Shown: positions 1 through 8,758, counted from the first letter of the stretch. The stretch is DNA of 64,000 nucleotides from Pseudomonas sp. stari2 (GCF_040760005.1 NZ_CP099760.1:1173501-1237500), one strand, 5' to 3'. Notes: generated by a model from the sequence alone, not told the origin. Program-made: numbers and translations.

Positions 1-244
1 GGGTGAGCAGCAACGTCTGGCCTTCGCCCGTGCGCTGCTCTACGCACCGCACTGGCTGTACATGGACGAAGCGACGTCGGCGATGGACGAAGAAGACGAG
101 GCCACGCTGTATCAGGCGCTGATCGATCAGTTGCCGGGCCTGAGCATCGTCAGCGTCGGCCATCGCAGCAGCCTCAAGCGCTTCCATCCACGGCATGTGC
201 GGATCGACAGCGGGCATCTGGTCGAGCAGACCGTGACGGCCTGA
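1..244 (+). CDS. ABC transporter ATP-binding/permease protein, C-terminal part (partial)
   Basis: Reading frame 2 is open from the window edge to TGA at 242-244, so the 5' part of the gene lies outside. The visible 80 residues are the end of an ABC nucleotide-binding domain: the end of the signature region (GEQQRLAFARALL), a Walker B with catalytic glutamate (WLYMDEATSAMDE) and the H-loop histidine (SVGHRSSL). This spacing and the short tail after the H-loop resemble the fused permease-ATPase family of YddA/SbmA-like exporters. That family call is an inference from the tail only, and the substrate is unknown. It ends about 100 bp before the GntR gene, with a REP-like palindrome between them. 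Confidence 0.85.
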   Translation, partial: GEQQRLAFARALLYAPHWLYMDEATSAMDEEDEATLYQALIDQLPGLSIVSVGHRSSLKRFHPRHVRIDSGHLVEQTVTA

Positions 245-252
245 TGTGCACC

Positions 253-284
253 GTCCTCTGTGGGAGCCTGCTCCCACAGAGGAC
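253..284. repeat. REP-like TGTGGGAGC palindrome
   Basis: Perfect 14-bp arms (253-266 and 271-284) around a CCTG loop, with the core TGTGGGAGC typical of Pseudomonas repetitive extragenic palindromes. No T-run follows on either strand, so it is a poor intrinsic terminator by itself, although it may stabilise the 3' end of the upstream ABC transporter message. The same core recurs at 11688 and 56031. Confidence 0.85.
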
Positions 285-285
285 A

Positions 286-314
286 GTGATCGTACAACTC
301 CCTTGGGCTATGAT
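286..314 (+). promoter_or_regulatory. Predicted promoter and operator half-site of the GntR regulator gene
   Basis: A -10-like TATGAT sits at 309-314, and GTGATC at 286-291 lies 17 bp upstream as a weak -35. The 11-mer ATCGTACAACT at 289-299 is identical to the reverse complement of 3238-3248 in the kdgD promoter palindrome. This suggests that the regulator binds its own promoter. No second arm of the palindrome is visible here, so it would be a half-site. Confidence 0.5.
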
Positions 315-350
315 GCCCCTCTTACCGAATTTTCGAGACAAACGCAGACC

Positions 351-1097
351 ATGGAAACCCCGATCGACACCCCGCGCCTCCCTCGCAAGCGCCGCAGCCT
401 GGCACAGGAACTGGTGACGGTGCTGACCGAGCAAATCCGCGACGGTCTGCTCAAGCGTGGCGACAAGTTGCCCACCGAGTCGGCGATCATGGAAGCCCAT
501 GGCGTCAGCCGCACCGTGGTGCGTGAGGCGATTTCCCGGCTGCAGGCTGCGGGGCAGGTCGAAACCCGCCATGGCATCGGCACCTTCGTGCTCGACACGC
601 CGAGCCCGAGCGGTTTTCGGATCGACCCGGCCACCGTAGTCACCCTGCGTGACGTACTGGCGATTCTCGAATTTCGCATCAGCCTGGAAGTCGAATCCGC
701 CGGCCTCGCCGCACAGCGTCGCAGCGCCGAGCAATTGGCCGCCATGCGCGCCGCTCTGGATGCGCTGAACGAAAGCGTGGCCCATGCCAGCGATGCAGTG
801 GCGTCGGACTTCCAGTTTCATCTGCAAATTGCGCTGTCCACCGGCAACCGCTACTTCACCGACATCATGACCCACCTGGGCACCAGCATCATTCCGCGCA
901 CGCGGCTGAACTCCGCGCGCCTGGCCCATGACGATCAACAGCACTACATGAATCGCCTGAGCCGCGAGCACGAGGAAATCTACGAGGCCATTGCCCGTCA
1001 GGATGCCGATGCCGCTCGCGCGGCCATGCGCCTGCACCTGACCAACAGCCGCGAACGACTGCGTCAGGCCCACGAAGAGGCGCAGGCACAGGGCTGA
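351..1097 (+). CDS. FadR-family GntR transcriptional regulator, probable galactarate operon regulator
   Basis: The 248-residue protein has an N-terminal winged helix (about residues 17-85; LPTESAIMEAHGVSRTVVREAISRLQAAG is the family pattern, seen as PTESAIMEAHGVSRT followed by VVREAISRLQ) and an all-helical FCD ligand domain (about 100-240). Such FadR-type regulators usually respond to organic or sugar acids. An upstream in-frame ATG at 246 would add a proline-rich stretch that overlaps the promoter elements, so the ATG at 351 is preferred; its Shine-Dalgarno is weak. It shares an 11-bp operator sequence with the kdgD operon 2 kb away, from which it is separated by an opposite-strand cassette. 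That it controls galactarate catabolism is an inference from this shared site and proximity. Confidence 0.9.
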   Translation: METPIDTPRLPRKRRSLAQELVTVLTEQIRDGLLKRGDKLPTESAIMEAHGVSRTVVREAISRLQAAGQVETRHGIGTFVLDTPSPSGFRIDPATVVTLRDVLAILEFRISLEVESAGLAAQRRSAEQLAAMRAALDALNESVAHASDAVASDFQFHLQIALSTGNRYFTDIMTHLGTSIIPRTRLNSARLAHDDQQHYMNRLSREHEEIYEAIARQDADAARAAMRLHLTNSRERLRQAHEEAQAQG

Positions 1098-1101
1098 GGG
1101 A

Positions 1102-1476
1102 TCAGGCTTCGACGTAGAGTCTCAGTGGCTCCGAGCAAGGTTCCAGACTGGACTCATCGGCGAACTTGTAGCGCAATTCAACAGTGCTGTTCAGGTACTT
1201 TTCCAGTTCGAATCGGGGAATGCTCAGTTCGATTCCGGTCAGGCCGATCATGTCGTCCAGTGCGTCATCCCAGACGCCGGTCGGCTCCGACAAACCCAGC
1301 CATTCAGGTTCTTCAGGATCCTCGCCGAGGATCGGGTACACATCCCAGTTCGGTGGGGTGTTCTGGCCATCGGGTACGCGGACGATCAGGTCATCATCCA
1401 GGTTCGATAATCGCAGGATGATCGAGTCGCTGGCGTGATCGGGGAATTGAGGAAGGTGTGCAGCGGCAAACGTCAT
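1102..1476 (-). CDS. Hypothetical acidic protein, third gene of the SOS-box cassette
   Basis: A 124-residue protein from ATG at 1476, preceded by AAGGAG with 8-nt spacing, which favours this start over the longer reading frame. It is strongly acidic, with clusters such as NLDDDL, GEDPEEPEW and WDDALDDM. It has no signal peptide, membrane segment or cysteine cluster, and I recognise no family. It follows the 63-residue gene and the phospholipase C-like gene on the same strand and is probably co-transcribed from the LexA-box promoter. An accessory or immunity role would fit the acidity and gene order, but nothing in the sequence proves it. It ends only 4 bp from the convergent GntR gene. Confidence 0.7.
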   Translation of the reverse strand: MTFAAAHLPQFPDHASDSIILRLSNLDDDLIVRVPDGQNTPPNWDVYPILGEDPEEPEWLGLSEPTGVWDDALDDMIGLTGIELSIPRFELEKYLNSTVELRYKFADESSLEPCSEPLRLYVEA

Positions 1477-1497
1477 GGCTCGTGCTCCTTGAAAGAT

Positions 1498-1519
1498 CTG
1501 CCGCGATCCTTCGCGGCAG
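1498..1519. other. Intercistronic hairpin in the SOS-box cassette
   Basis: Perfect 9-bp arms CTGCCGCGA and TCGCGGCAG around TCCT lie between the two small minus-strand genes, just upstream of the ribosome binding site of the 124-residue gene. No U-run follows in the minus direction, so it looks like a message-stability or attenuation element and not a strong terminator. Confidence 0.55.
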
Positions 1520-1578
1520 TCGTCGCACTTTACCCGGCGAATCTGTGAGATGCGCCGGGGCAATCTTGTCCGGGCATT

Positions 1579-1770
1579 TCAACTGCGGGGCAGAATCGAA
1601 CGATCCACCCTGACCGCCAGTTTGCCCGGGCCCGGCCTGACGTCGAATGTCGCCTGGCCATGAGCGTCTACCGACGTCCGGGCGATGGCCACGCCGTCGC
1701 GCAGTAATTGCAGCGGCGCACTTTTCAACGATTGGCCCGAGGCCAGTTCAACTTTCAATTTGATGGTCAT
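1579..1770 (-). CDS. Small hypothetical protein, second gene of the SOS-box cassette
   Basis: A 63-residue protein from ATG at 1770, with AAGGAG about 7 nt upstream. The start lies just past the stop of the phospholipase C-like gene (11-bp gap), so the two are surely co-transcribed. The predicted pattern is a single short beta-sandwich-like repeat (alternating hydrophobic strands, a GQATFDVRPGPGKLAV stretch), reminiscent of carboxypeptidase-regulatory or Ig-like folds, but I do not recognise a family. It has no signal peptide or membrane helix. Function is unknown; an accessory partner of the upstream protein is a guess based on position. Confidence 0.65.
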   Translation of the reverse strand: MTIKLKVELASGQSLKSAPLQLLRDGVAIARTSVDAHGQATFDVRPGPGKLAVRVDRSILPRS

Positions 1771-1781
1771 CGAATCGCTCC

Positions 1782-3080
1782 TTAATTCGTGTTGCCGGTC
1801 GGGTGATAGTCCTTGAGCAGCAGGTAAGTGCTCCAGCCCCACCAGTCGTCGACGGTGGCGGTGTCGTTGAGGTTGTTCACGTCCTTGCGCCGCAGGACTT
1901 TGTTGCCCTGAAGGCGGAACAGTGGCGAAAAGTTGTTCGTCAGACTCATCACGAAAGTCAGATCCGGCAACCGTTGCAGCGCGTTGAAGGTGGTCGGCAC
2001 GTTGCCGGTTGAATACGCAGCATAGACCTCGTCCGCCGAATCCTGCACCGCTTGATTCACCTGATTGCGGTTGTCGGCGTCCGTGGCATCGAAGTAGCGT
2101 TTGTCACCGAACGCGCGCCATTGCTCGTCATGTCCGTTGCGCACCTTGAGCCCGAATTTGCTGTCTTCGTCGTGCATGAAACGGGTGATCAACGAGCCCA
2201 GATCGCTTGGCGTCACCGCCGCGGCCATGGCCTTGCGCGGCACTCGCAAATGCCCGGAAGAGAACAGGTCGGTGAGGTAGTGGTCGGCGAACGCGTTCAT
2301 GGCGTAGGCCCGTTCCAGTTGCAGCTCGTCCTGACTGGCGTGGGCGGCTGCGGCGGTCTGCAGGGCCAGGGTGTGCCCGGCGATGTAGGCCTGTCGGGCC
2401 CATTCGCCAAAGTGGTCAGCGTTATTCGCCGCCAGTTTCAGGTAGCGACCGAGCGGGAAAAGTGCCGAGACGAAACTGCCACCACCGGTGATCTTGTTCC
2501 ACTCTTCCGACAACGTATCTCCCAGCGCGTCATAGGCTTCGTGGGGTGGTTTGCCGTCCTTGATCGCCTGTTTAACCGCATCGATCTCTTTTTGCATGAT
2601 CGCCAGAATTTGCGGCGCTTCGGCCTTTGACGCCGGCAGAACGGCGAGGGTGTCGAACGCCGCCGAAAAACGTTGTAGGCGTTCTGCCGGGGTGGCGCCT
2701 TCGTTGATCGGCCGGTCGGCGATTCCGTAGAAATCGCCACCCAGCGCGAGCACCTGGCCATAGGTCAGCGCCAACCCGTTCGGCAGGTGCAAAGGAACAT
2801 TTTGTGCGAGCACCGGCTCGGCATTTTCGACGAAGCGCAACCGGGTGTTATCACCGATCGCCGTGTGTTCCGCGCCTTCGAAGCGCAGCGGCGGTTTGAC
2901 TTTCATGGCTTTTCCGGTCAGTGCGGGGGAGGGTTCGACATCGCTGTGGGAGTCGGCAATGTGCAGCACCAGATGCGGGTTTTCGGCACTGAAGTCGATG
3001 CCGCCTGGGGTAAAAAGATCATCGAAACGGGCGATGACCGGTGTGGGTTGTTCAAGGCATTTTGGTTGTAGACCGGACAT
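1782..3080 (-). CDS. Putative zinc-dependent phospholipase C-like protein, LexA-box controlled
   Basis: A 432-residue protein starting at ATG 3080, with AAGGAG 6 nt upstream. The most telling segment is the metal-site pattern AFADHYLTDLFSSGHLR around residues 263-279, with further histidines upstream (AGHTLALQ) and downstream (FMHDED). This D/H spacing is that of the metallophospholipase C / S1-P1 nuclease superfamily, and it resembles the zinc phospholipase class I recall from P. fluorescens; that recollection was not checked. No signal peptide is evident, so export would need a dedicated route or cell lysis. The gene heads a cassette with two small genes and lies 41 bp downstream of a perfect LexA palindrome, which predicts DNA-damage induction. 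The enzymatic activity and its target are unproven. Confidence 0.75.
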   Translation of the reverse strand: MSGLQPKCLEQPTPVIARFDDLFTPGGIDFSAENPHLVLHIADSHSDVEPSPALTGKAMKVKPPLRFEGAEHTAIGDNTRLRFVENAEPVLAQNVPLHLPNGLALTYGQVLALGGDFYGIADRPINEGATPAERLQRFSAAFDTLAVLPASKAEAPQILAIMQKEIDAVKQAIKDGKPPHEAYDALGDTLSEEWNKITGGGSFVSALFPLGRYLKLAANNADHFGEWARQAYIAGHTLALQTAAAAHASQDELQLERAYAMNAFADHYLTDLFSSGHLRVPRKAMAAAVTPSDLGSLITRFMHDEDSKFGLKVRNGHDEQWRAFGDKRYFDATDADNRNQVNQAVQDSADEVYAAYSTGNVPTTFNALQRLPDLTFVMSLTNNFSPLFRLQGNKVLRRKDVNNLNDTATVDDWWGWSTYLLLKDYHPTGNTN

Positions 3081-3115
3081 TTCTTTCTCCTTGATATGTC
3101 GTCGGTGGGTTCTTA

Positions 3116-3141
3116 TTTAACTGTACGTATATACAGTTAAA
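3116..3141. promoter_or_regulatory. LexA (SOS) box
   Basis: CTGTACGTATATACAG at 3121-3136 matches the gammaproteobacterial LexA consensus CTG-N10-CAG with TA-rich centre. The palindrome extends to perfect 10-bp arms (3116-3125 and 3132-3141). It lies 41 bp upstream of the start of the minus-strand phospholipase C-like gene and includes a TATATA that could be that gene's -10 element. On the other side it is about 80 bp from the galactarate operon promoter, so it most likely serves the minus-strand cassette. Confidence 0.85.
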
Positions 3142-3220
3142 TCGAGCCTAGTCGAGAAAACGCCTACGTCAAAAAGAAATCTTGTCCGACAAAAAATGCC
3201 TCCCAGCGATGAAAATGCAG

Positions 3221-3260
3221 TTGACGGTTATCTTTTAAGTTGTACGATGACATACAACTT
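3221..3260 (+). promoter_or_regulatory. Galactarate operon promoter with GntR-type operator palindrome
   Basis: TTGACG (3221-3226) and TACGAT (3243-3248), separated by 16 bp, form a plausible sigma-70 promoter. The -10 is covered by a perfect inverted repeat, AAGTTGTA (3237-3244) and TACAACTT (3253-3260), with an 8-bp centre. FadR-subfamily GntR repressors typically bind short TTGT...ACAA palindromes, so repression in the absence of substrate is expected. Confidence 0.75.
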
Positions 3261-3317
3261 CGGCGAAGGCTGAACGGTCCACTCACAAAAAAACGTTGCT
3301 ACCAGGGTGTTCGAATA

Positions 3318-4229
3318 ATGAATCCACAAGAACTGAAGTCCATCCTCTCCGCCGGCCTGCTGTCTTTCCCGGTCACCGATTTCAATGCCCAGGGCGATTT
3401 CAACCGCGCGGGCTACATCAAACGCCTGGAGTGGCTGGCCCCGTACGGTGCTTCGGCCCTGTTCGCCGCCGGTGGCACCGGTGAGTTTTTCTCCCTGGCC
3501 GCCAGCGAATATTCGGAAATCATCAAGACTGCCGTCGATACCTGCGCCAGCAGCGTGCCGATCCTTGCCGGTGTCGGTGGTTCGACCCGCCAGGCCATCG
3601 AATACGCTCAGGAAGCCGAGCGTCTGGGCGCCAAAGGTCTGTTGCTGCTGCCGCACTACCTGACCGAAGCCAGCCAGGACGGCGTTGCCGCCCACGTTGA
3701 AGCGGTGTGCAAATCGGTCAACATCGGTGTGGTGGTCTACAACCGCAACGTCTGCCGCCTGACCGCACCGCTGCTGGAGCGTCTGGCCGAGCGCTGCCCG
3801 AACCTGATCGGTTACAAGGACGGTCTGGGCGATATCGAGCTGATGGTGTCGATCCGTCGTCGCCTCGGCGATCGCTTCAGCTACCTCGGTGGCCTGCCGA
3901 CCGCAGAAGTCTATGCCGCTGCCTACAAGGCACTGGGCGTGCCGGTCTACTCGTCGGCGGTGTTCAACTTCATCCCGAAAACCGCGATGGACTTCTACCA
4001 CGCGATTGCCCGCGAAGATCACGCCACCGTCGGCAAGATCATCGACGACTTCTTCCTGCCGTACCTGGACATCCGCAACCGCAAGGCCGGTTACGCCGTG
4101 AGCATCGTCAAGGCAGGCGCCAAGATCGCCGGCTATGACGCAGGCCCGGTGCGGGCGCCGCTGACCGACCTGACCCGCGAAGAGTACGAAATGCTCGCCG
4201 CGCTGATCGACAAGCAAGGTGCGCAGTAA
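3318..4229 (+). CDS. kdgD: 5-dehydro-4-deoxyglucarate dehydratase
   Basis: A 303-residue member of the DHDPS/NAL class I aldolase superfamily. It dehydrates and decarboxylates 5-dehydro-4-deoxy-D-glucarate to 2,5-dioxopentanoate. Visible landmarks are the substrate-carboxylate motif [10 protein letters not shown] (residues 51-60), the catalytic tyrosine in YNRN (Y141) and the Schiff-base lysine in [10 protein letters not shown] (K167). Length matches the family. The ATG at 3318 is chosen because it begins the conserved N-terminus and has AGGGT about 10 nt upstream; the frame is open further upstream into the operator. It is first in the galactarate operon and is followed by a strong hairpin before the dehydrogenase gene. 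Confidence 0.95.
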   Translation: MNPQELKSILSAGLLSFPVTDFNAQGDFNRAGYIKRLEWLAPYGASALFAAGGTGEFFSLAASEYSEIIKTAVDTCASSVPILAGVGGSTRQAIEYAQEAERLGAKGLLLLPHYLTEASQDGVAAHVEAVCKSVNIGVVVYNRNVCRLTAPLLERLAERCPNLIGYKDGLGDIELMVSIRRRLGDRFSYLGGLPTAEVYAAAYKALGVPVYSSAVFNFIPKTAMDFYHAIAREDHATVGKIIDDFFLPYLDIRNRKAGYAVSIVKAGAKIAGYDAGPVRAPLTDLTREEYEMLAALIDKQGAQ

Positions 4230-4244
4230 CACAACCCTATAAAC

Positions 4245-4272
4245 AAGGCCGCTGAGCAATCAGCGGCCTTTT
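4245..4272 (+). terminator. Intra-operon terminator-like hairpin after kdgD
   Basis: Perfect 11-bp arms AAGGCCGCTGA and TCAGCGGCCTT around a GCAA tetraloop, followed by only two more T's. It lies between kdgD and the dehydrogenase gene. The short T-run suggests partial termination or 3'-end protection, leaving kdgD message more abundant than that of the distal genes. Confidence 0.7.
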
Positions 4273-4290
4273 GCGTCAGGAGAATGATTC

Positions 4291-5730
4291 GTGACCAAGC
4301 GCTATGACAATTACATCAACGGTGAATGGGTCGCCGGCAACGATTACTCGGTCAACATCAACCCGTCCGAGCTGAGCGACACCATCGGCGACTACGCCAA
4401 GGCTGATCTGGCTCAGGTCAACGCCGCCATCGACGCCGCTCGCGCCGCGTTCCCTGCGTGGTCGACTTCGGGCATTCAGGCTCGCCACGACTCGCTGGAC
4501 AAAGTCGGCACCGAGATCCTCGCCCGCCGCGAAGAACTCGGCACCCTGCTGGCCCGGGAAGAGGGCAAGACCCTGCCGGAAGCCATCGGCGAAGTGACCC
4601 GCGCCGGCAATATCTTCAAGTTCTTCGCCGGCGAGTGCCTGCGTCTGTCCGGCGACTACGTGCCGTCGGTGCGCCCGGGCGTCAACGTTGAAGTCACCCG
4701 CGAAGCCCTCGGCGTGGTCGGCCTGATCACCCCGTGGAATTTCCCGATTGCCATCCCGTCATGGAAAATCGCCCCGGCCCTGGCCTACGGCAACTGCGTG
4801 GTGTTGAAACCGGCAGATCTGGTACCGGGTTGCGCCTGGGCCCTGGCCGAAATCATCTCTCGCGCGGGCTTCCCGGCCGGCGTGTTCAACCTGGTGATGG
4901 GCAGCGGTCGCGTGGTCGGTGAAGCGCTGGTCAACAGCCCGAAAGTCGACGGCATCAGCTTCACCGGCTCCGTCGGCGTCGGTCGTCAGATCGCGGTCAA
5001 CTGCGTTTCGCGCCAGGCCAAGGTTCAGCTGGAAATGGGCGGTAAGAACCCGCAGATCATTCTCGACGACGCCGACCTCAAGCAGGCGGTGGAGCTGTCA
5101 GTGCAGAGCGCGTTCTACTCCACCGGCCAGCGTTGCACTGCGTCGAGCCGTTTGATCGTCACTGCCGGGATTCATGACAAGTTCGTCGAAGCGATGGCCG
5201 AGCGCATGAAATCGATCAAGGTCGGCCATGCGCTGAAGGCTGGCACCGATATCGGTCCGGTGGTCTCGCAAGCGCAGCTTGAACAGGACCTGAAGTACAT
5301 CGACATCGGTCAGTCCGAAGGTGCCCGGGTGGTCAGCGGCGGTGGTCTGGTGACCTGCGACACCGAGGGTTACTTCCTCGCGCCAACGCTGTTTGCCGAC
5401 AGCGAAGCCTCTATGCGCATCAGCCGCGAAGAGATCTTCGGCCCGGTGGCCAACATCGTCCGCGTGGCCGATTACGAGGCTGCACTGGCCATGGCCAACG
5501 ACACCGAATTCGGCCTGTCGGCGGGTATCGCCACCACGTCGCTGAAGTACGCCAACCACTTCAAGCGTCATTCCCAGGCCGGGATGGTGATGGTCAACCT
5601 GCCGACCGCCGGTGTCGATTACCACGTTCCGTTCGGTGGCCGTAAGGGCTCATCCTATGGCTCACGTGAGCAAGGCCGCTATGCGCAAGAGTTCTACACC
5701 GTAGTGAAAACCGCCTACATCGGTTCGTAA
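4291..5730 (+). CDS. 2,5-dioxovalerate (alpha-ketoglutarate semialdehyde) dehydrogenase
   Basis: A 479-residue NAD(P)-dependent aldehyde dehydrogenase. It oxidises the KdgD product 2,5-dioxopentanoate to 2-oxoglutarate, which enters the TCA cycle. Key residues are in place: N150 in [13 protein letters not shown]173 in VLKPAD, the general base E248 in LEMGGKNP and the nucleophile C282 in GQRCTASSR. The start is GTG at 4291 with AGGAG about 8 nt upstream; a nearby ATG is out of frame. Substrate assignment rests on the operon context (kdgD and garD), since ALDH sequence alone would not decide it. Confidence 0.92.
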   Translation: MTKRYDNYINGEWVAGNDYSVNINPSELSDTIGDYAKADLAQVNAAIDAARAAFPAWSTSGIQARHDSLDKVGTEILARREELGTLLAREEGKTLPEAIGEVTRAGNIFKFFAGECLRLSGDYVPSVRPGVNVEVTREALGVVGLITPWNFPIAIPSWKIAPALAYGNCVVLKPADLVPGCAWALAEIISRAGFPAGVFNLVMGSGRVVGEALVNSPKVDGISFTGSVGVGRQIAVNCVSRQAKVQLEMGGKNPQIILDDADLKQAVELSVQSAFYSTGQRCTASSRLIVTAGIHDKFVEAMAERMKSIKVGHALKAGTDIGPVVSQAQLEQDLKYIDIGQSEGARVVSGGGLVTCDTEGYFLAPTLFADSEASMRISREEIFGPVANIVRVADYEAALAMANDTEFGLSAGIATTSLKYANHFKRHSQAGMVMVNLPTAGVDYHVPFGGRKGSSYGSREQGRYAQEFYTVVKTAYIGS

Positions 5731-5740
5731 GTCGCTGCAC

Positions 5741-5772
5741 CCGCGCAGGGTTATTGCCAAGGCCCTGCGCGG
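5741..5772. other. Intergenic hairpin between dehydrogenase and MFS transporter genes
   Basis: Arms CCGCGCAGGG (5741-5750) and CCCTGCGCGG (5763-5772) enclose a 12-nt loop without a downstream T-run. It sits in the 98-bp gap upstream of the transporter and may modulate relative expression inside the operon. Confidence 0.5.
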
Positions 5773-5828
5773 CACAAGACCAAAGAATGTTTTACCCGCA
5801 TAAAAATAATCAGTGGGAGTACATCTAC

Positions 5829-7193
5829 ATGCAATCGTCCAAGCCGACTCACGTCCGCTATTTGATTCTGCTCATGTTGTTCCTGGTGACCACGATCAAC
5901 TACGCCGACCGCGCCACCATCGCGATCGCTGGTTCCAGTTTGCAAAAAGACCTCGGCATCGATGCGGTCACCCTCGGCTACATCTTCTCTGCATTCGGTT
6001 GGGCCTACGTGGCCGGGCAAATTCCCGGCGGCTGGCTGCTCGATCGTTTCGGCTCGAAAAAAGTCTATGCCCTGAGCATTTTCACCTGGTCGCTGTTCAC
6101 CGTGCTGCAAGGCTTCGTCGGTGAGTTCGGCATGTCCACGGCCATCGTCGCGCTATTCATGTTGCGCTTCCTGGTAGGCCTGGCCGAAGCGCCTTCGTTC
6201 CCCGGCAACGCGCGCATCGTCGCGGCCTGGTTCCCGACCGCTGAGCGCGGCACCGCTTCGGCGATCTTCAACTCGGCGCAATATTTCGCCACCGTGCTGT
6301 TCGCGCCGCTGATGGGCTGGATCGTCTATGCCTTCGGCTGGGAACACGTGTTCATTGTCATGGGTGTGTTCGGCATCGTGTTCTCGCTGATCTGGCTGAA
6401 GGTTATCCACAGCCCGCGCCAGCACCCGATGGCCAACGAAGCGGAAGTGAAGTTCATCGCCGACAACGGCGGCATGGTCGACATGGACCAGAAACAAGGC
6501 AAAAGGGCTGACGGCCCGAAGTGGGATTACATCCGTCAGTTGCTGACCAACCGCATGATGCTCGGCGTGTACCTGGGCCAGTACTGCATCAACGGCATCA
6601 CTTATTTCTTCCTGACCTGGTTCCCGGTGTACCTGGTGCAGGAGCGTGGCATGACTATTCTCAAGGCCGGTTTCATTGCCTCGTTGCCGGCGATCTGCGG
6701 TTTTATCGGCGGCGTCCTCGGCGGGGTGATTTCCGATTACCTGCTGCGCAAGGGCCATTCGCTGACCTTCGCCCGCAAGGCACCGATCATTGCCGGTCTG
6801 CTGGTTTCGAGCAGCATCGTGGCCTGCAACTATGTCGACGTTGAATGGATGGTGGTCGGCTTCATGGCCCTGGCGTTCTTCGGCAAAGGCGTGGGTGCAC
6901 TGGGCTGGGCGGTGGTCTCCGACACCTCGCCGAAACAGATTGCCGGTCTGAGCGGCGGCCTGTTCAACACCTTCGGCAACATCGCCTCGATCACCACGCC
7001 GATCGTCATCGGCTACATCATCAGCTCCACCGGTTCGTTCAAATGGGCGCTGGTGTTCGTCGGCGCCAACGCACTGGTGGCGGTAATCAGCTACCTGGTG
7101 ATCGTCGGCCCGATCAAACGTGTGGTACTGAAAGAGCCGCCAGCCAATGGCGGTTCCGAAGCCACCGGTAAATTGTCTCAAGCGCATTCCTGA
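5829..7193 (+). CDS. MFS transporter, glucarate/galactarate permease type
   Basis: A 454-residue major facilitator protein with about 12 hydrophobic segments and a charged central loop (near residues 205-235). The N-terminal signature [20 protein letters not shown] with the following [11 protein letters not shown] is characteristic of the anion:cation symporter (ACS) branch, which contains GudP, GarP and ExuT. The ATG at 5829 has GGGAG 10 nt upstream and starts the conserved region; the longer frame adds an implausible polar extension. It lies between the dehydrogenase gene and garD and ends 11 bp before garD, so uptake of galactarate (possibly also glucarate) across the inner membrane is the expected role. 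Confidence 0.92.
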   Translation: MQSSKPTHVRYLILLMLFLVTTINYADRATIAIAGSSLQKDLGIDAVTLGYIFSAFGWAYVAGQIPGGWLLDRFGSKKVYALSIFTWSLFTVLQGFVGEFGMSTAIVALFMLRFLVGLAEAPSFPGNARIVAAWFPTAERGTASAIFNSAQYFATVLFAPLMGWIVYAFGWEHVFIVMGVFGIVFSLIWLKVIHSPRQHPMANEAEVKFIADNGGMVDMDQKQGKRADGPKWDYIRQLLTNRMMLGVYLGQYCINGITYFFLTWFPVYLVQERGMTILKAGFIASLPAICGFIGGVLGGVISDYLLRKGHSLTFARKAPIIAGLLVSSSIVACNYVDVEWMVVGFMALAFFGKGVGALGWAVVSDTSPKQIAGLSGGLFNTFGNIASITTPIVIGYIISSTGSFKWALVFVGANALVAVISYLVIVGPIKRVVLKEPPANGGSEATGKLSQAHS

Positions 7194-7204
7194 GGAGCGG
7201 CGTC

Positions 7205-8758
7205 ATGCAGTTGATTGAACATTCCGACTCGCCGCGCTACATCCGCCTGCACGAGCGGGACAACGTAGTGGTAGTGGTCAATGACCAAGGCGTTCCGGCC
7301 GGCACCGCATTTGCCGATGGCCTGGTGACGGTGGATTTCGTGCCGCAGAGTCACAAGGTCAGCCTCGTGGACATCCCCGAGGGCGGCACGGTGATTCGCT
7401 ACGGTCAGATCATTGGCTACGCGTTGCAGCCGATTCCCCGTGGCAGTTGGGTCAAGGAAGATCAACTGCGCATGCCGACCGCGCCGCCGCTGAACAGCTT
7501 GCCGCTGTCCACCGACGTGCCGGCTGCCCAGGCGCCACTGGAGGGTTACACCTTCGAGGGTTATCGCAATGCCGACGGCACCGTCGGCACGCGCAACATT
7601 CTCGGGATCACCACCACCGTGCAATGTGTCACCGGGGTGCTGGATCACGCGGTAAAGCGAATCAAGGATGAACTGTTGCCGAAGTATCCGCACGTCGATG
7701 ACGTGGTGGCGCTGACCCACAGTTACGGTTGCGGCGTGGCCATAACGGCCACCGACGCCTACATCCCGATCCGTACCGTGCGCAATCTGGCGCGCAACCC
7801 GAACCTCGGTGGCGAGGCGCTGGTGATCAGCCTCGGCTGTGAGAAATTGCAGGCCGGGCAGGTGATGCACGAGGACGATGCGTCGGTGGACCTGAGCGAG
7901 CCATGGCTGTATCGCTTGCAGGATTCCAGTCACGGTTTCACCGAGATGATCGAGCAGATCATGGAACTGGCCGAAACCCGCCTGAAGAAACTCGACCAGC
8001 GCCGCCGGGAAACCGTGCCGGCGTCCGAGTTGATCCTCGGTATGCAGTGCGGCGGCAGCGATGCGTTTTCCGGGATCACCGCCAACCCGGCGCTCGGTTA
8101 TGCCTCGGACTTGTTGCTGCGAGCAGGGGCGACGGTGATGTTTTCCGAAGTCACCGAAGTGCGCGATGCGATTTACCTGCTGACCTCCCGGGCCCAGAGC
8201 AAAACCGTTGCCGAGGAACTGGTGCGTGAGATGGATTGGTACGACCGTTACCTGGCCAAGGGCGAGGCGGATCGCAGCGCCAACACCACGCCGGGCAACA
8301 AGAAGGGCGGGTTGTCGAACATTGTCGAGAAGTCGCTGGGCTCGATCGTGAAGTCCGGCAGCAGCGCGATCAGCGGCGTGCTGGGTCCGGGGGAGCGGTT
8401 CAAGCAGAAGGGTTTGATTTTTTGTGCGACGCCGGCGAGTGATTTTGTCTGCGGCACCTTGCAGTTGGCGGCGGGGATGAACCTGCATGTGTTCACCACC
8501 GGGCGTGGCACGCCTTATGGTCTCGCCATGGCGCCAGTGGTGAAGGTGTCGACCCGGACCGAACTGGCGCAGCGCTGGCCGGATCTGATTGACATCGATG
8601 CCGGGCGCATCGCTACCGGTCGTGCGTCCATCGAGGAGTTGGGCTGGGAGTTGTTCCACTACTATCTGGATGTGGCGAGCGGCAAGCAGCAGACGTGGGC
8701 TGAAAAGCACAAACTGCATAACGACATTACGTTGTTCAATCCGGCGCCGATTACTTGA
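7205..8758 (+). CDS. garD: Galactarate dehydratase
   Basis: A 517-residue protein of the UxaA/GarD family, co-linear with E. coli GarD from the N-terminal SAF-like domain (about 1-100) to the C-terminal end. Strongly conserved stretches are [45 protein letters not shown] and TGRGTPYGL. It removes water from D-galactarate to give 5-dehydro-4-deoxyglucarate, the KdgD substrate, in the cytoplasm; family members depend on a divalent metal. It starts at ATG 7205, 11 bp after the transporter, with AGGAG overlapping the transporter stop region. It is the last gene of the operon and is followed by a palindromic repeat. No glucarate dehydratase gene is visible, so galactarate is the likelier substrate. 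Confidence 0.95.
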   Translation: MQLIEHSDSPRYIRLHERDNVVVVVNDQGVPAGTAFADGLVTVDFVPQSHKVSLVDIPEGGTVIRYGQIIGYALQPIPRGSWVKEDQLRMPTAPPLNSLPLSTDVPAAQAPLEGYTFEGYRNADGTVGTRNILGITTTVQCVTGVLDHAVKRIKDELLPKYPHVDDVVALTHSYGCGVAITATDAYIPIRTVRNLARNPNLGGEALVISLGCEKLQAGQVMHEDDASVDLSEPWLYRLQDSSHGFTEMIEQIMELAETRLKKLDQRRRETVPASELILGMQCGGSDAFSGITANPALGYASDLLLRAGATVMFSEVTEVRDAIYLLTSRAQSKTVAEELVREMDWYDRYLAKGEADRSANTTPGNKKGGLSNIVEKSLGSIVKSGSSAISGVLGPGERFKQKGLIFCATPASDFVCGTLQLAAGMNLHVFTTGRGTPYGLAMAPVVKVSTRTELAQRWPDLIDIDAGRIATGRASIEELGWELFHYYLDVASGKQQTWAEKHKLHNDITLFNPAPIT

